A stretch of DNA of 64,000 bases from Nitrospirota bacterium (GCA_021789555.1 JAJYJK010000002.1:1-64000), one strand, 5' to 3'; numbered from the stretch's first letter, positions 35,947 to 45,626 are shown. Notes: generated by a model not told the origin, from the sequence alone. Translations and numbers: made by a program.

Positions 35947-37632
35947 ATGCTCAGGGAACTGAGGATAAAAAACTTTGCGATAATCAGGGAAGTCAGCGTC
36001 TCTTTTTCGGAAGGTCTCACCGTGCTGACCGGCGAGACGGGCGCGGGCAAGTCGATAATCGTGGACGCCCTGGGGGTCGCCCTGGGCGGCAGGGCCAGCC
36101 AGGAGATGATAAGGACCGGCAGCGATTCGGCCCTGGTGGAGGTCTTTTTTGAAGGGAACCCTCCGGACGGGGCGCACCGCAAAAACCCCTCCCTGCTCGA
36201 CGGGCTCGGAATCGGGGACAGCGGTTTCGGCGGCATAATCTTCAGGCGGATCATCTCCGCCGTGCCCGGCAAGAGCCGGGCCTATCTGAATGACTCGATG
36301 ACCGGCGTACAGACGCTGTCGGAGCTTGGCCGGGACCTCGTGGACATCCACGGCCAGCATGAGCACCAGAGCCTCCTTTCCCCTCATAACCAGATGAGCA
36401 TACTCGATGAAGCGGCCGGCCTCGCGGAAGAACGGATGCAGGTGGGCGCGCTTTACGCCCGGACAAAGGAGGCAGGAGAAAAACTGGCCCGCATCAGGTC
36501 GGACCGCCAAAATACGGCGCAGAAGCAGGACCTGATCGCCTTTCAATGCCGGGAGATAGAATCCGCGGGGCTCGCGGCGGGCGAAGACGCCGCGCTCGAA
36601 GAGCAAAGGAACATCCTCTCGCACCAGGCCCGCCTCAGGGAGCTGATGGAATCCGCATATTCCCTGCTTTATCAGTCCGAGGGCGCCGCGCTCGAAGGCC
36701 TTCAAAAGGCAAGGGCCGCGCTGAATGAAGCGGCCGCAATCGACCCGGGCGCGGGCCAGACGCTTGAGTTCATCGGCCAGGCCATGCCCCTCCTGGAGGA
36801 AGCGGCCATGCTGCTGCGCTCAAACAGGGACAGATACGAGCCCGACCCGCAGAGGCTATCGGAGATCGAGGAGAGGCTCGAACTCATAAAGAGGCTGAAG
36901 AAAAAATACGGCGGCTCCATTGAAGAGGCCCTCAGCTTTCTTGAACGCGCCCGCTCGGAACTGGACCGGATGACCTCGGACGGCGAAAACGAATCGGCCC
37001 TCGAAAAGGAGTTTCATGATCTGGATGCAAAACTGCTTGCCGCTGCAGCGTCGCTATCGGCCAAGAGAAAAAAATTCGCCCCCGGTGCGGAAAAGGTTGT
37101 CAGTCTCGCGCTAAAAGACCTCGCCCTGGAAAAGTCGCAGTTCAGGATAGAGCTATCCCGCGCGGAGACGGGGCCGGAGGGGTTTGACAAGGTGGAGTTC
37201 CTCTTCAGCGCCAACCCGGGAGAGGGGCTGAAACCGCTTAATAAGGTGGCCTCCGGCGGGGAGCTTTCGAGGCTCATGCTCGCCATCAAAAGCGCGCTCA
37301 GGAGCAGGGGCGTGCCGGTCCTCGTATTCGACGAGGTCGATGCGGGCATCGGCGGAAAGACGGCCTGGAACGTCGCCCAAAAACTGAAAGAGCTTGCGCG
37401 CGGCCATCAGGTGCTCTGCGTCACGCATCAGCCGCAGCTCGCAGGGGCGGCAGACGCCCACTTCGCAATCGAAAAAGAGTTTCTGCCCTCGGACGGGGGC
37501 ACAAGCGTTATAATAAGGGAGCTTAAGGGCGGCCCCAGGACCGAAGAGATTGCCCGCATGCTTTCAGGCAAACTCTCGGACGCCAGTTTGAAACACGCCA
37601 AAGAACTGATTGAAAGAGGGCTTTCACTATGA
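35947..37632 (+). CDS. recN: DNA repair ATPase RecN
   Basis: SMC-like protein acting in double-strand break repair. 561 residues. N-terminal ATPase half with LTGETGAGKSIIVDALG, a central coiled coil (about 155-360), and a C-terminal half with the signature VASGGELSRLMLAIKS and Walker B VLVFDEVDAGIGG. I chose ATG 35947 (MLRELRIKNFAIIREV); upstream codons overlap the HIT gene. It is cotranscribed with udg, making a small repair cluster. Confidence 0.96.
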   Translation: MLRELRIKNFAIIREVSVSFSEGLTVLTGETGAGKSIIVDALGVALGGRASQEMIRTGSDSALVEVFFEGNPPDGAHRKNPSLLDGLGIGDSGFGGIIFRRIISAVPGKSRAYLNDSMTGVQTLSELGRDLVDIHGQHEHQSLLSPHNQMSILDEAAGLAEERMQVGALYARTKEAGEKLARIRSDRQNTAQKQDLIAFQCREIESAGLAAGEDAALEEQRNILSHQARLRELMESAYSLLYQSEGAALEGLQKARAALNEAAAIDPGAGQTLEFIGQAMPLLEEAAMLLRSNRDRYEPDPQRLSEIEERLELIKRLKKKYGGSIEEALSFLERARSELDRMTSDGENESALEKEFHDLDAKLLAAAASLSAKRKKFAPGAEKVVSLALKDLALEKSQFRIELSRAETGPEGFDKVEFLFSANPGEGLKPLNKVASGGELSRLMLAIKSALRSRGVPVLVFDEVDAGIGGKTAWNVAQKLKELARGHQVLCVTHQPQLAGAADAHFAIEKEFLPSDGGTSVIIRELKGGPRTEEIARMLSGKLSDASLKHAKELIERGLSL

Positions 37633-37925
37633 CGCTGAAGACGAAAGGCGCAAGGGGCCCCGCAAAAGCCGCGCGGCTTTTGCCCGGGCAAAACCCCGCC
37701 GGCGCGCCTTCCCCGAAAGGCAGAATAAGCATCCGGAGGGACATCTGCAAGGGGTGCAAATACTGTGTGCTGGCCTGCCCGAAAGGGGTAATCGAGCTTG
37801 ATGCAAAACCGGATGCCGCCGGGTTCCTTGCCGCGCGGGCGGTGAGGATGGAGAAGTGCACCGGGTGCGCGCTCTGCGCCAGGATGTGTCCGGAGGTGGC
37901 CATAGAGGTCTGGGCCGCCCGTTAG
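37629..37925 (+). CDS. 2x[4Fe-4S] ferredoxin-type protein, KorD-like
   Basis: 98 residues with two clusters: CKGCKYCVLACPKGVI and CTGCALCARMCPEVAIEV. The wording and spacing match the delta subunit of 2-oxoacid:ferredoxin oxidoreductases (KorD/VorD), but no alpha, beta or gamma subunits follow; the next gene is convergent. The N-terminal ~30 residues are basic and extra. ATGA overlap with recN. It may be an orphan delta subunit or a stand-alone electron carrier. Confidence 0.85.
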   Translation: MTLKTKGARGPAKAARLLPGQNPAGAPSPKGRISIRRDICKGCKYCVLACPKGVIELDAKPDAAGFLAARAVRMEKCTGCALCARMCPEVAIEVWAAR

Positions 37926-37970
37926 ATACCCTATAGCAAGCCGCAGGGAATTGCGAGTTAATTAAAACCC

Positions 37971-40091
37971 TCAAGTGGACAGCGGGCGTGTTGCGGAGTC
38001 CGCCGCTTCACTCCCCTTCACCCTGAACCTGGTGGCAAGCGCCCGAAGTTCATCCGTCACTTTTATAAGGCCGCTTATCTCCTGAATGACCCGCGCGGCG
38101 CCCTCGCGCTGGTCGTCCGCGATCCCGGACGTCTTTTCGATGTTGCTGGCGACTTCTTCCGATGTCGCCGACTGCTGCTCCATTGCGGCGGCTATCCTGG
38201 TTATCTGATCGTTGGCGTTCTCCACCGCCTTTACGATATCCGAGAGGGAAATCCCCACCTCCTTTATCTGGCCGGTTATCACGGCGACCTTCCCGGAGGC
38301 CGTTTCCATGGATTTCGTCGTATGTGCGGAATCGGACTGGACCGCCTCTATCTTCACCGAAATATCCTCAGTAGCCGCGATCGTCCGTTCGGCAAGTTTT
38401 CTGACCTCATCGGCGACGACTGCAAACCCCCTGCCCTGCTCGCCTGCGCGCGCCGACTCTATTGCGGCATTCAGGGCGAGCAGGTTCGTCTGGTCGGCAA
38501 TTTCCTTGATGACCGTCACTATCTCGCCGATCTCCCTGACCCTGTTGTTGAGCTGTTCGACCATAGAGGAAAGCTCCACCGTCGATTTATGCACGTTATC
38601 GACGGCCGCCACCGTATTATCGGCCACCGTCTGCCCCACATTCGCCACCTTCTTGGCCTCGGACGCCGACTGCGACGCCGAAGAGGCGTTCCTGGCTATA
38701 TCGGCAATCGTCTGGCTCATCTCCGCGGCCGAGGCCGCTATCTGCTGTGCCTGGCTGGCCTGCTGCGTTGATCCGTCGGAGGTCTTTTGGGCTTCCTGAC
38801 GGAGTATGTCCAGGCCCTGCACGCTATTGTTGACGGACGCCAGTATCTTGCCTATCACATCGCTGAAGGAGCGGACCATCCTGTTCATGCTGGCGGTCAG
38901 CCGGCCGATCTCGTCGTCAGAGGCCGCATCCAGCGTCGTGGAGAGATTACCGTTTGCGATATCGTCGGCGATGTCGATAAGGCCGGTCAGGGGCTTGTTT
39001 ATCGAACGGTATATCCAGGTCCCGAAGCCTATGCCGAGAATGACCGCCCCGATGCCGATGGCCACAATAAACAGGATGCCGGCCCTGACCGTCTCGTTTA
39101 CCTTGCTTATTGCCTTCTGCTGCTCGCCGCTGGCCTCGATGACCGTCTGTTTGCCCTTTGCCGACTGTTTCAGGACCATCTCCCGGAGGTGGGCGTTCGA
39201 GAGCGCGGTCTCATTCAGGCTGGACAGTTTGCCCTGCATCGCGCCGACGAGGCCGGCGATATACCCCCTGGCCGACTGAAGGCCATTCATGACGTCCTGC
39301 AGTGTCTTTATCTCGTCTGCGGCCTTCAGTTTTTTCATGAATTTCCCGATGCTCTCGTCGGTCTGCTCTATCTGTTTGAACGTGTCGCCTATCTCGGCGT
39401 TTATCTGCCTGACTTCACTGACCGACGCGGCATTGGGGAGCTTGTTTACCAGCGCCTCTATCGAGGTCCCAAGCGTCACAAGTTTTGAAGTGGAAATAAG
39501 GACGTTCGTTGCAATATTGGCTTTCGTAAGGGCGTCGCTGTCCCTCATCGCCTTTAGATCATTTGCATCCTCGACCAGGGTCAGGAAATTCGCAAAATCA
39601 TTTAGCTGCATGCCGCGGACTTTCGAGTCAAGGTCCTTCAGTTTCTGCGAAAACGCCTTTATCTTCTGCGCGATCGCCTTGTTGGCGCTCGAAACCGACG
39701 CCTCCGCCCTGAGACGGTTTGCGGTCGTTCGGGAGATCTCACCGGCGATGCCCTCAAGCTCGCTGTAAGCCGCGCCGTCCGCTTCACCCGTTATCGCCTC
39801 CAGTTTCCCCTCGGATTCCTTCACGCCGGAGAGCGCCTCCTGCGCCTCCTGCTCGTTGGACCTGTATTGCTGCATGTCCTTGGCCAAACTGACCTTGATA
39901 AGCGCCGTCGTCGCCGTCTGTATGGCCTTCTGGAACTCAAGGGTCTTTACCTGAAACGGGGTGCTCCGTTCGGTGAGATAGGTCAACTTGCTTTTTACAA
40001 AACGCATCCCCACGATGCTGGTGACCGCAACCGCGAATACGATGATAAGGACAATGGCGATGTTCAAGGTAAGCTTTGTCTTGATAGTCAT
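37971..40091 (-). CDS. Methyl-accepting chemotaxis protein
   Basis: 706 residues. A membrane segment near 8-29, a long helical extracytoplasmic sensor (about 30-335), a second membrane segment (about 338-363), HAMP, then the cytoplasmic coiled coil. The signalling tip reads [40 protein letters not shown], the conserved CheA/CheW-binding hairpin. No C-terminal CheR-binding pentapeptide is seen. The ligand is unknown; the helical sensor lacks a recognisable Cache fold. No che genes are nearby. Confidence 0.94.
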   Translation of the reverse strand: MTIKTKLTLNIAIVLIIVFAVAVTSIVGMRFVKSKLTYLTERSTPFQVKTLEFQKAIQTATTALIKVSLAKDMQQYRSNEQEAQEALSGVKESEGKLEAITGEADGAAYSELEGIAGEISRTTANRLRAEASVSSANKAIAQKIKAFSQKLKDLDSKVRGMQLNDFANFLTLVEDANDLKAMRDSDALTKANIATNVLISTSKLVTLGTSIEALVNKLPNAASVSEVRQINAEIGDTFKQIEQTDESIGKFMKKLKAADEIKTLQDVMNGLQSARGYIAGLVGAMQGKLSSLNETALSNAHLREMVLKQSAKGKQTVIEASGEQQKAISKVNETVRAGILFIVAIGIGAVILGIGFGTWIYRSINKPLTGLIDIADDIANGNLSTTLDAASDDEIGRLTASMNRMVRSFSDVIGKILASVNNSVQGLDILRQEAQKTSDGSTQQASQAQQIAASAAEMSQTIADIARNASSASQSASEAKKVANVGQTVADNTVAAVDNVHKSTVELSSMVEQLNNRVREIGEIVTVIKEIADQTNLLALNAAIESARAGEQGRGFAVVADEVRKLAERTIAATEDISVKIEAVQSDSAHTTKSMETASGKVAVITGQIKEVGISLSDIVKAVENANDQITRIAAAMEQQSATSEEVASNIEKTSGIADDQREGAARVIQEISGLIKVTDELRALATRFRVKGSEAADSATRPLST

Positions 40092-40130
40092 CGTGAATCC
40101 AGCATCTCCTTAACGCGCTGAGTACTTTTC

Positions 40131-40169
40131 AGAATGGCCGAGGAGAGGCCGGCTCCCCTCGGCCATTCT
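40131..40169. repeat. Strong hairpin between the chemoreceptor and rhodanese genes
   Basis: AGAATGGCCGAGG (40131-40143) pairs perfectly with CCTCGGCCATTCT (40157-40169). It lies just after the rhodanese stop on the minus strand. There is no T-run on either side, so a terminator role is possible but not textbook. Confidence 0.6.
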
Positions 40170-40185
40170 TGCCGCCGGGAAGGGC

Positions 40186-40671
40186 CTATTCCGTCGGTAA
40201 TCCCAGCTTCTTCCAGTCGGGAATGCCCAGGCGGTACCAGTCGAGTTTCTTGAACCCCAGGTCGCGGAGCATGAGCGCAACGGCGGGGGACCTCCAGCAC
40301 TTTATGCCGTTGCAATAAAGGACGTACTCCTTTTCCTTGTCAAGGCTGGCGGCCATGGCGGGGTTCTTAATGAGGTCATCGCAGAAAAACCACTTGGCGC
40401 CCTCGATCTTCTCGGTGTCGTACTGCGCCTTGATGCGGGTGTCGAGGATTTCCACCCCTTTTGCCTTCAGGGCCTTGACCTCATTGCCATCCACGACGGC
40501 AATGCCTTCGCCGAGGCTGGCGGGCATATCGCCATGGTTTTTATCGATTGTCTGCAGCTCCTTAACCGCCGCCAGCGTCTTTTCGCTGTACACATCCGCC
40601 GCCCATACCGCATTGACGGCGAAAACCGCGGACACTACCACCAGTAATATGATCGAATAACGCTTCTTCAC
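40186..40671 (-). CDS. Exported rhodanese-domain protein
   Basis: 161 residues from GTG 40671, chosen because AGGAGG lies 7 nt upstream. An N-terminal signal peptide (KKRYSIILLVVVSAVFAVNAVWA, cleavage near residue 23) sends it to the periplasm. The rhodanese domain shows VEILDTRIKAQYDTEKIEGAKW and the active loop YCNGIKCWRSPAVALMLRDLGF. The loop holds a second cysteine five residues after the first. Sulfur transfer or sulfide handling in the periplasm is likely; no partner is adjacent. Confidence 0.88.
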   Translation of the reverse strand: MKKRYSIILLVVVSAVFAVNAVWAADVYSEKTLAAVKELQTIDKNHGDMPASLGEGIAVVDGNEVKALKAKGVEILDTRIKAQYDTEKIEGAKWFFCDDLIKNPAMAASLDKEKEYVLYCNGIKCWRSPAVALMLRDLGFKKLDWYRLGIPDWKKLGLPTE

Positions 40672-40790
40672 TGCCGCACCTCCTGTCGACAAGAATCGAG
40701 ATATCAAGTCTTATGCCTAATATCGGCACCTGCGGGCAGAAACTTTACCCCCCGGATGAGCGCTGCGCGGCCTCCGGCTTAAACGGTCCA

Positions 40791-40817
40791 TTGACACGGG
40801 GACGGGGCGGTTATAAC
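40791..40817 (+). promoter_or_regulatory. Weak predicted promoter for the 41054 membrane protein
   Basis: TTGACA (40791-40796) and TATAAC (40812-40817) with a 15-bp spacer, shorter than ideal. It would give a leader of about 230 nt. No other gene is visible in the 40672-41053 gap, and I recognise no riboswitch there. Confidence 0.35.
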
Positions 40818-41053
40818 ATTTAATCAGAAGAAACCGATTAACCATAATAGGGTGTTCCCGAAGGAAGTTCCGCCCGAAGGATGTTCCGGATGTCCCGTTT
40901 CCCCAGCATATTCCCGCGGACGAAAAAATTAAAAACCTTCAAAACGCATGAACCCCGGCGCAAGCGGCAGTTGCGAGTGCGGTTTCGACATGCGGGCCGC
41001 CCTCCGGCAGCCGGCGAGCGCACAGGAAACATCGAGGAGAGGAGGCATACGAA

Positions 41054-41728
41054 ATGTCAACCGCACAGCAATTGCTTGAAAGGAGATCAACAGGGGTGAT
41101 GGCGGCCGGCGCCCTGGCCGAGGGATTTGTGAGCATCGGGGCGATTGTATTGTCAGTTATCGGCCTGGCAAACAGATTCCCCATGATAATGCTGCCGATT
41201 GCGGCCATAGCCGTCGGTTCGGCCCTGCTCTTTGAGGGTGGAGCCGTCACGGCGCGGTTTTCCAATCTGTTTTCGCTGGCCCGCGTGCCGCTGGACGTGA
41301 GGGAATTCGGCCTGGGCATGACGACCGAGTTCGTAAGCGGAATTGCCGGCATCGTCCTTGGGGTGATGGCGCTCATAGGCGTGCAGCCGCTCGTCCTCAT
41401 CCCCGCGGCGGCGATCGTCTTCGGGGCGTCGCTGCTTCTCGGGGCCGGCGCAACGGCGCGGATGAACGCCATACTGACCCAGATGACCGAGCAGAGGGAG
41501 GCCGTCCGCGAGGTCATGCGCGAGGCCGTCCTCACCGCAGCCGCCATGCAGATACTGGTAGGCCTTGGCGCGATAACGCTTGGAATTCTCGCGCTGACAG
41601 GCATAAACCCGCTGGCCCTGTCGCTCGTCTCCATGCTATCGCTGGGTTTCGGCAACCTGCTTGGCGAGTCCACCATAATTAACAGGGTCACTGGAGCAGC
41701 CCGGCGCCATAAAACGGCGGCCGCCTGA
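41054..41728 (+). CDS. Membrane protein with threefold internal repeat, function unknown
   Basis: 224 residues, about six membrane helices. Three units repeat the pattern GIxxLGxxALxGxxPLxLxxxAxxxFGxxLL: about residues 22-62 ([12 protein letters not shown]), 92-135 ([37 protein letters not shown] is the clearest) and 165-205 ([22 protein letters not shown]). Each pair of helices is followed by a short charged loop. No motif identifies a function. GAGGAGG lies about 10 nt before the ATG, and a strong terminator follows, so it is probably a single-gene unit. Confidence 0.85.
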   Translation: MSTAQQLLERRSTGVMAAGALAEGFVSIGAIVLSVIGLANRFPMIMLPIAAIAVGSALLFEGGAVTARFSNLFSLARVPLDVREFGLGMTTEFVSGIAGIVLGVMALIGVQPLVLIPAAAIVFGASLLLGAGATARMNAILTQMTEQREAVREVMREAVLTAAAMQILVGLGAITLGILALTGINPLALSLVSMLSLGFGNLLGESTIINRVTGAARRHKTAAA

Positions 41729-41752
41729 AAAAAAGCAAAAGCCCCATCTCTC

Positions 41753-41788
41753 GGGGACGCCCGGTTTTGCAGGGCGCCCCCTTTTTTT
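41753..41788 (+). terminator. Intrinsic terminator after the membrane protein gene
   Basis: GGGGACGCCC (41753-41762) pairs with GGGCGCCCC (41772-41780) with one bulge, followed by CTTTTTTTG. Confidence 0.85.
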
Positions 41789-41806
41789 GTCTTTGTTATT
41801 CCTTTT

Positions 41807-41893
41807 GTGAAACCCTGCCTTTGCCCCAAAAAGAACACCAGTCCCCCTTTGGCTTTTCGTGGGCCCCTCTCCCCCGGGGGGCGGGAGAGGGTG
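41807..41893. repeat. CCCTCTCCC element (family B), composite with GACTGGT core
   Basis: Starts GTGAAACCCTGCC and ends GGGAGAGGGTG. Inside, on the reverse strand, it carries AAAGCCAAAGGGGGACTGGT, the same core as in the element at 61746-61838 and closely related to the carB insert. It lies in the gap before rubrerythrin. Confidence 0.8.
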
Positions 41894-41899
41894 TGTTTC

Positions 41900-41928
41900 A
41901 GATAAAATTATCTGGTAAAATTATCTGG
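41900..41928 (+). promoter_or_regulatory. Possible operator upstream of rubrerythrin
   Basis: Two tandem 13-bp copies of TAAAATTATCTGG (41903-41915, 41916-41928); the first lies in the palindrome AGATAA-AA-TTATCT. Such AT-rich inverted sites resemble Fur/PerR-family operators, and rubrerythrin is a common PerR target. The regulator is not in the window. Confidence 0.4.
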
Positions 41929-41964
41929 ACATCCCAAATTCCAGACCGGAGGCGAATCGAAGCG

Positions 41965-42540
41965 ATGAAGAGCGTCAAGGCAACGAAGACTGAAGGAAAT
42001 CTCCTCACGGCCTTTGCGGGCGAATCGCAGGCCAGGAACCGCTATACGTATTTTGCGTCCCAGGCGAAAAAAGAGGGCCTCGAACAGATTGCCGGGTTTT
42101 TTCTTGAGACGGCGGACAATGAAAGGGAACACGCCAAACGCCTTTTCAAGTTCCTGGAGGGGGGAGAGGCGGAGATTACGGCCTCTTTTCCGGCCGGCAC
42201 GATAGGGGCCACGGCCGCCAATCTAAGGGCCGCCGCCCAGGGCGAAAACTACGAGCACACCGTTATGTACCCGGAGTTCGCGCGGGTCGCCGCCGAAGAG
42301 GGGTTTGCCGCCATCGCCGCGGTCTTCAGGGCCATAGCCCTTGCCGAGGGCCAGCACGAGCGCCGTTACCGGGCCCTGCTTGGGAACCTGGAGGGGGACC
42401 GCGTCTTTAAGCGCGAGGCGCCCCGCAAATGGAAATGCAGAAATTGCGGCTACATCCACGAGGGCCCGGAGGCGCCATCCAGGTGCCCCGCCTGCGACCA
42501 CTCCCAGGCGCATTTCGAGCTTCTGGCGGAGAACTGGTAG
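41965..42540 (+). CDS. Rubrerythrin
   Basis: Non-haem diiron peroxidase protecting anaerobes from peroxide. 191 residues. The four-helix domain has the diiron ligand motifs [37 protein letters not shown] and AEGQHERRY; the C-terminal rubredoxin-like domain has [25 protein letters not shown] chose ATG 41965 ([20 protein letters not shown], the usual start) with GGAGG about 13 nt upstream; the frame is open further up through the repeat. Confidence 0.96.
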   Translation: MKSVKATKTEGNLLTAFAGESQARNRYTYFASQAKKEGLEQIAGFFLETADNEREHAKRLFKFLEGGEAEITASFPAGTIGATAANLRAAAQGENYEHTVMYPEFARVAAEEGFAAIAAVFRAIALAEGQHERRYRALLGNLEGDRVFKREAPRKWKCRNCGYIHEGPEAPSRCPACDHSQAHFELLAENW

Positions 42541-42589
42541 GATAGATTGTTTGAAAGGCGCTTTTGCGGACTCTTGCAGCAAGAGAAAG

Positions 42590-43987
42590 TCAGAGGAAAT
42601 ATTCGGCCAGATTGATGCCGTACCTGTTGTGGTCCACGGCCTTGACGATGCTCCTCGGATATCCGCCGGCCCCGTCCTGCTCGGCCAGGTCCGCCACCAC
42701 CGGGCTGTTGATCCTGTTGCCGTCCGTGTCGGTTATGATTGTCACCCTCGGCCGCAGGTGCTCGGCCGTGTTCGCGCCGGAGACTATCCCAAGCTCCCGG
42801 GTGTCGAGCATCACGAGGGTCCCGACCGGATATGTGCCTACAAGATTTATGAAGAATTTCAGCAGCAGGGGATCGAGCTCCGCGGCGGACCGCCTGACCA
42901 TGAGGGCCAGCGCGCTGTCGGGCGACATGGGCGACCTGGCATAAACTCTCGCTGATGTCATGGCGTCATATTGATCCGCTATGGCCACGATCCTGCTGAA
43001 AAGGTCGATCTCGGAGAGTTTCCTTGCGCCCGGGTAACCCGACCCGTCCGGGTGGATGTGGTGCTCGTAGGCCGTTATGGCGGCCCTTATGCTGGAGGCA
43101 TCGAAGTTCTTCATATTGAAGATGATCTTGACGCCGAAGACGGGGTGGCGGACCATGAGTTTCCAGTCCTCCGCGTCGAAGGCCCCTGGCTTGTTCAGGA
43201 CCTCGTTGGGTATCACCGTCTTTCCGATGTCGTGAAAGAGGGCCACGAGGCCAAGCTCCATCAGCTTCATCTTGTCCATGCCGAGCTTCTGCCCCAGCGC
43301 CACGGAAAGGATGCTCACGTTCACCGAGTGGTGAAAAGTGTACTCGTCGTAGTCCTTGATGACGGTCATCCCCAGGAGGAACTCCTCTTTTTCCAGCAGC
43401 GTGTCGACCATGGTCTCAACGACCCTTTTTGCCTTCTTCATGCTGATGCGCTCGCCTGTCTTTATCTTGTTCATGACGCCCCTGGTGAAGGAGACGGCGT
43501 TGAAATAGGTGTGCTTGACCGCCTTTCGGATGTCCTCCGAGCCCTCGGCAATCCTCCGCACCCCGCCCGCCTGGATGCATTTCAGCCTCTCGGTCATCAT
43601 CCGGAGGTCCTCGAACGGCTCGGCCGCGGACTGGCTGGAGATAAACGCGCCCAAGAACGCCTGCACCTCCTCGGGCCTCGTCTCGCAGAGGAATTTGACG
43701 CTGCCCAGGCGGCGCCTCTTGAACTCCCGCAGCAGGGAATCGAAATTAAGCAGGTGCTCCGTCGTGAACTTCACCCTCTCGCCGTTCAGGTAGAAATACT
43801 CCCCCACCATCTCTATCTCCAGCGGGCCTTCCTCCTGCATGAGGGCGTTTACATTGGCGACGAATTTTTCGACCGCGCTGGCGACGGCGACGTTTCTGGG
43901 GTCGTGTATCTGGGATGTGCGCACGATGACGGCAAGCTGGTTTACAATGTCCCTGGATATCCGGCCCTTCTGCCGGCTACTGTCCAT
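42590..43987 (-). CDS. HD-GYP domain protein, partner of the HEAT protein
   Basis: 465 residues. Residues about 10-120 form a domain also seen at the N-terminus of the HEAT protein upstream. The HD-GYP domain (about 205-370) has FHHSVNVSILS (H219/H220), LFHDIGKT (H252, D253), H281, and HHIHPDGSGYPG with the GYP triplet. The family hydrolyses cyclic di-GMP or related dinucleotides. The C-terminal ~90 residues form a small strand-rich domain. It overlaps the HEAT gene by 11 nt. Confidence 0.9.
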   Translation of the reverse strand: MDSSRQKGRISRDIVNQLAVIVRTSQIHDPRNVAVASAVEKFVANVNALMQEEGPLEIEMVGEYFYLNGERVKFTTEHLLNFDSLLREFKRRRLGSVKFLCETRPEEVQAFLGAFISSQSAAEPFEDLRMMTERLKCIQAGGVRRIAEGSEDIRKAVKHTYFNAVSFTRGVMNKIKTGERISMKKAKRVVETMVDTLLEKEEFLLGMTVIKDYDEYTFHHSVNVSILSVALGQKLGMDKMKLMELGLVALFHDIGKTVIPNEVLNKPGAFDAEDWKLMVRHPVFGVKIIFNMKNFDASSIRAAITAYEHHIHPDGSGYPGARKLSEIDLFSRIVAIADQYDAMTSARVYARSPMSPDSALALMVRRSAAELDPLLLKFFINLVGTYPVGTLVMLDTRELGIVSGANTAEHLRPRVTIITDTDGNRINSPVVADLAEQDGAGGYPRSIVKAVDHNRYGINLAEYFL

Positions 43988-45626
43988 ACTCGATCCTTTT
44001 TATGGCCTTGTAGGCGTATTCGCGCAGGAGCCCGTTTTTTGCGCCCTTGAGTTTCTCAAGCGGCTCCAGGGCCTCCTTGCACCGCATGAGTCCCAATGCG
44101 TAAGCCGCGCACGCCCTGAACTCGTCCATCCTGCCCCTCTTGAAAAAGGAAGTCGACTTGAGCGCCCTCAGCAGAAACTCCCCGGTCTCGGGTTCGTTCC
44201 AGTTCGCCAGCGCCTCGAAACACTCCTTTTTTTCATTGAATTCGAGGTCGAGAAACGCCTTGCCCCCTATCCTCTCCATGATTATCCTCTTCGAGGAAGG
44301 GGATTTTATCCTTCCAAGCGCCCTCACCGCCGTCATCCTTATCGATGTCTCCGGGTCGTCCAGCGACTCCTTCAGCACGGACATCATGCCCTGGCCCTCC
44401 AGCTCTCCAAGGGTCTTCAATACCTCCATCCTCACGCGCACGTCCTGGTGATGGGCCGCCCTCGACAGGAACTCAAGCGCCCTCTTGTCGCCTATCCGCC
44501 TGAATATGTAGATTATGTTCCTTACGACGTACCACCTGTCGTCCGAAAGGCCTTTTGCGAGGGCATGGATGTCCTTTTCCCCCAGGAAGACGAGCGCGTT
44601 TATTACCCGCCTTCTGGCCTCCATGGTCTTCAGCTCACCCAGTATGGTTATGAAGGAGGGCACCGCCTTCTTGTCCAGATGGCGCACGTATTCGTCGAAT
44701 GCGTCGGGGTCCTGGACCTCGCCCGAGTCGAGGCGCTCCCCGAGCGCGCCCACGATCTCTGCAGAGCAGGCGAACTCGAAGACCCGCTCCAGCTCCCGTT
44801 TCATGAGGCCGCCCTCGTCCTCCGCGCCCTCCGGCGTCCCGCGGGCGGCATCAAGGATGCCCAGGGCCCTCTGCAGGTCGCCGTTTTTCACACAATATTC
44901 AAACGCCTCGTTTATGAGATTGACGATTTCGCCGTATTCCGGGGGCGGAGAGTCGCGGAACAACTCAAAGAGTATCTCGACGAGCCTGGGGAGCTTGTCC
45001 AGAAGGTCCCTCTCCAGCTCCTTCTGGAGCACAAGGAGGTCCGTCTTCGTGACCTCGATGACCTGCGCCTGCCGGGCGGCCGCCTCCTCCTTCGACATGT
45101 CCTCGTAAATACGCTTCAGGTCGACCTCGCTGGCGGGCTCCATCTTCGCGCGCGCGGTGGCCTGGTTTTCATAGACCTCGTCCTCCAGCAGGAAGCTGCT
45201 GTCCACCACGTACTTTATGTGCTCGAAATCCTTTTCCCACAGCACCGTCACAATGTCATCGTCCTCGGACTGCCTCTCAAAGTCAAAGGAGATGGCCTGC
45301 AGGAAGTCCCTCATCTCATCAGGGGTCAGGCCGCGCCTGAAGGAAAGCTCCCTCACGCCGTCCTTGAAGAAAAAGAAGGCGAAATTGTCTTCCCTGTCGG
45401 CGCTGTAAAGGGTCTGGTTGCGGTCCCCTATCAGTATCTCGTTTTGCCTGAATTTAAGCTCAAGGTCCCCGTGCGCCTCGAGAAAATCATCGGCGCGCCT
45501 GAAGGCGTCCTCGATCGTCTTGGAGTAAACGGGGTTGTTGACCGGGTAGATGCGGAGGTTCTTCCTGGCGCGCTGAAATACCTGAATCAGCTCCTGTGCG
45601 GGTTTTATATCCTCCGCTGAGACCAT
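43977..45626 (-). CDS. HEAT-repeat protein with N-terminal domain shared with the HD-GYP protein
   Basis: 549 residues, no membrane segment. Residues about 10-115 contain RIYPVNNPVYSKTIEDAF, LELKFRQNEILIGD and GLTPDEMRDFLQAI, resembling the HD-GYP protein's IHDPRNVAVASAV, LEIEMVGEYFYLNGE and RPEEVQAFLGAF. After a Glu/Lys-rich linker, HEAT repeats fill roughly 310-545 (such as DDRWYVVRNIIYIFRRIGDKRALEFL and DPETSIRMTAVRALGRIKSPSS). It is probably a protein-binding scaffold for the downstream phosphodiesterase; no enzyme motif is present. Confidence 0.85.
   Translation of the reverse strand: MVSAEDIKPAQELIQVFQRARKNLRIYPVNNPVYSKTIEDAFRRADDFLEAHGDLELKFRQNEILIGDRNQTLYSADREDNFAFFFFKDGVRELSFRRGLTPDEMRDFLQAISFDFERQSEDDDIVTVLWEKDFEHIKYVVDSSFLLEDEVYENQATARAKMEPASEVDLKRIYEDMSKEEAAARQAQVIEVTKTDLLVLQKELERDLLDKLPRLVEILFELFRDSPPPEYGEIVNLINEAFEYCVKNGDLQRALGILDAARGTPEGAEDEGGLMKRELERVFEFACSAEIVGALGERLDSGEVQDPDAFDEYVRHLDKKAVPSFITILGELKTMEARRRVINALVFLGEKDIHALAKGLSDDRWYVVRNIIYIFRRIGDKRALEFLSRAAHHQDVRVRMEVLKTLGELEGQGMMSVLKESLDDPETSIRMTAVRALGRIKSPSSKRIIMERIGGKAFLDLEFNEKKECFEALANWNEPETGEFLLRALKSTSFFKRGRMDEFRACAAYALGLMRCKEALEPLEKLKGAKNGLLREYAYKAIKRIEYGQ

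Noticed and set aside
40131-40169. Intrinsic terminator for the rhodanese gene
   Set aside because: The 13-bp stem is strong but no T-run follows on either strand; listed as a hairpin only.
43839-45620. Plus-strand open frame of 593 codons opposite the HEAT gene
   Set aside because: The HEAT reading has clear repeats and operon overlaps; the opposite frame reads as low-complexity Leu/His/Arg/Val.
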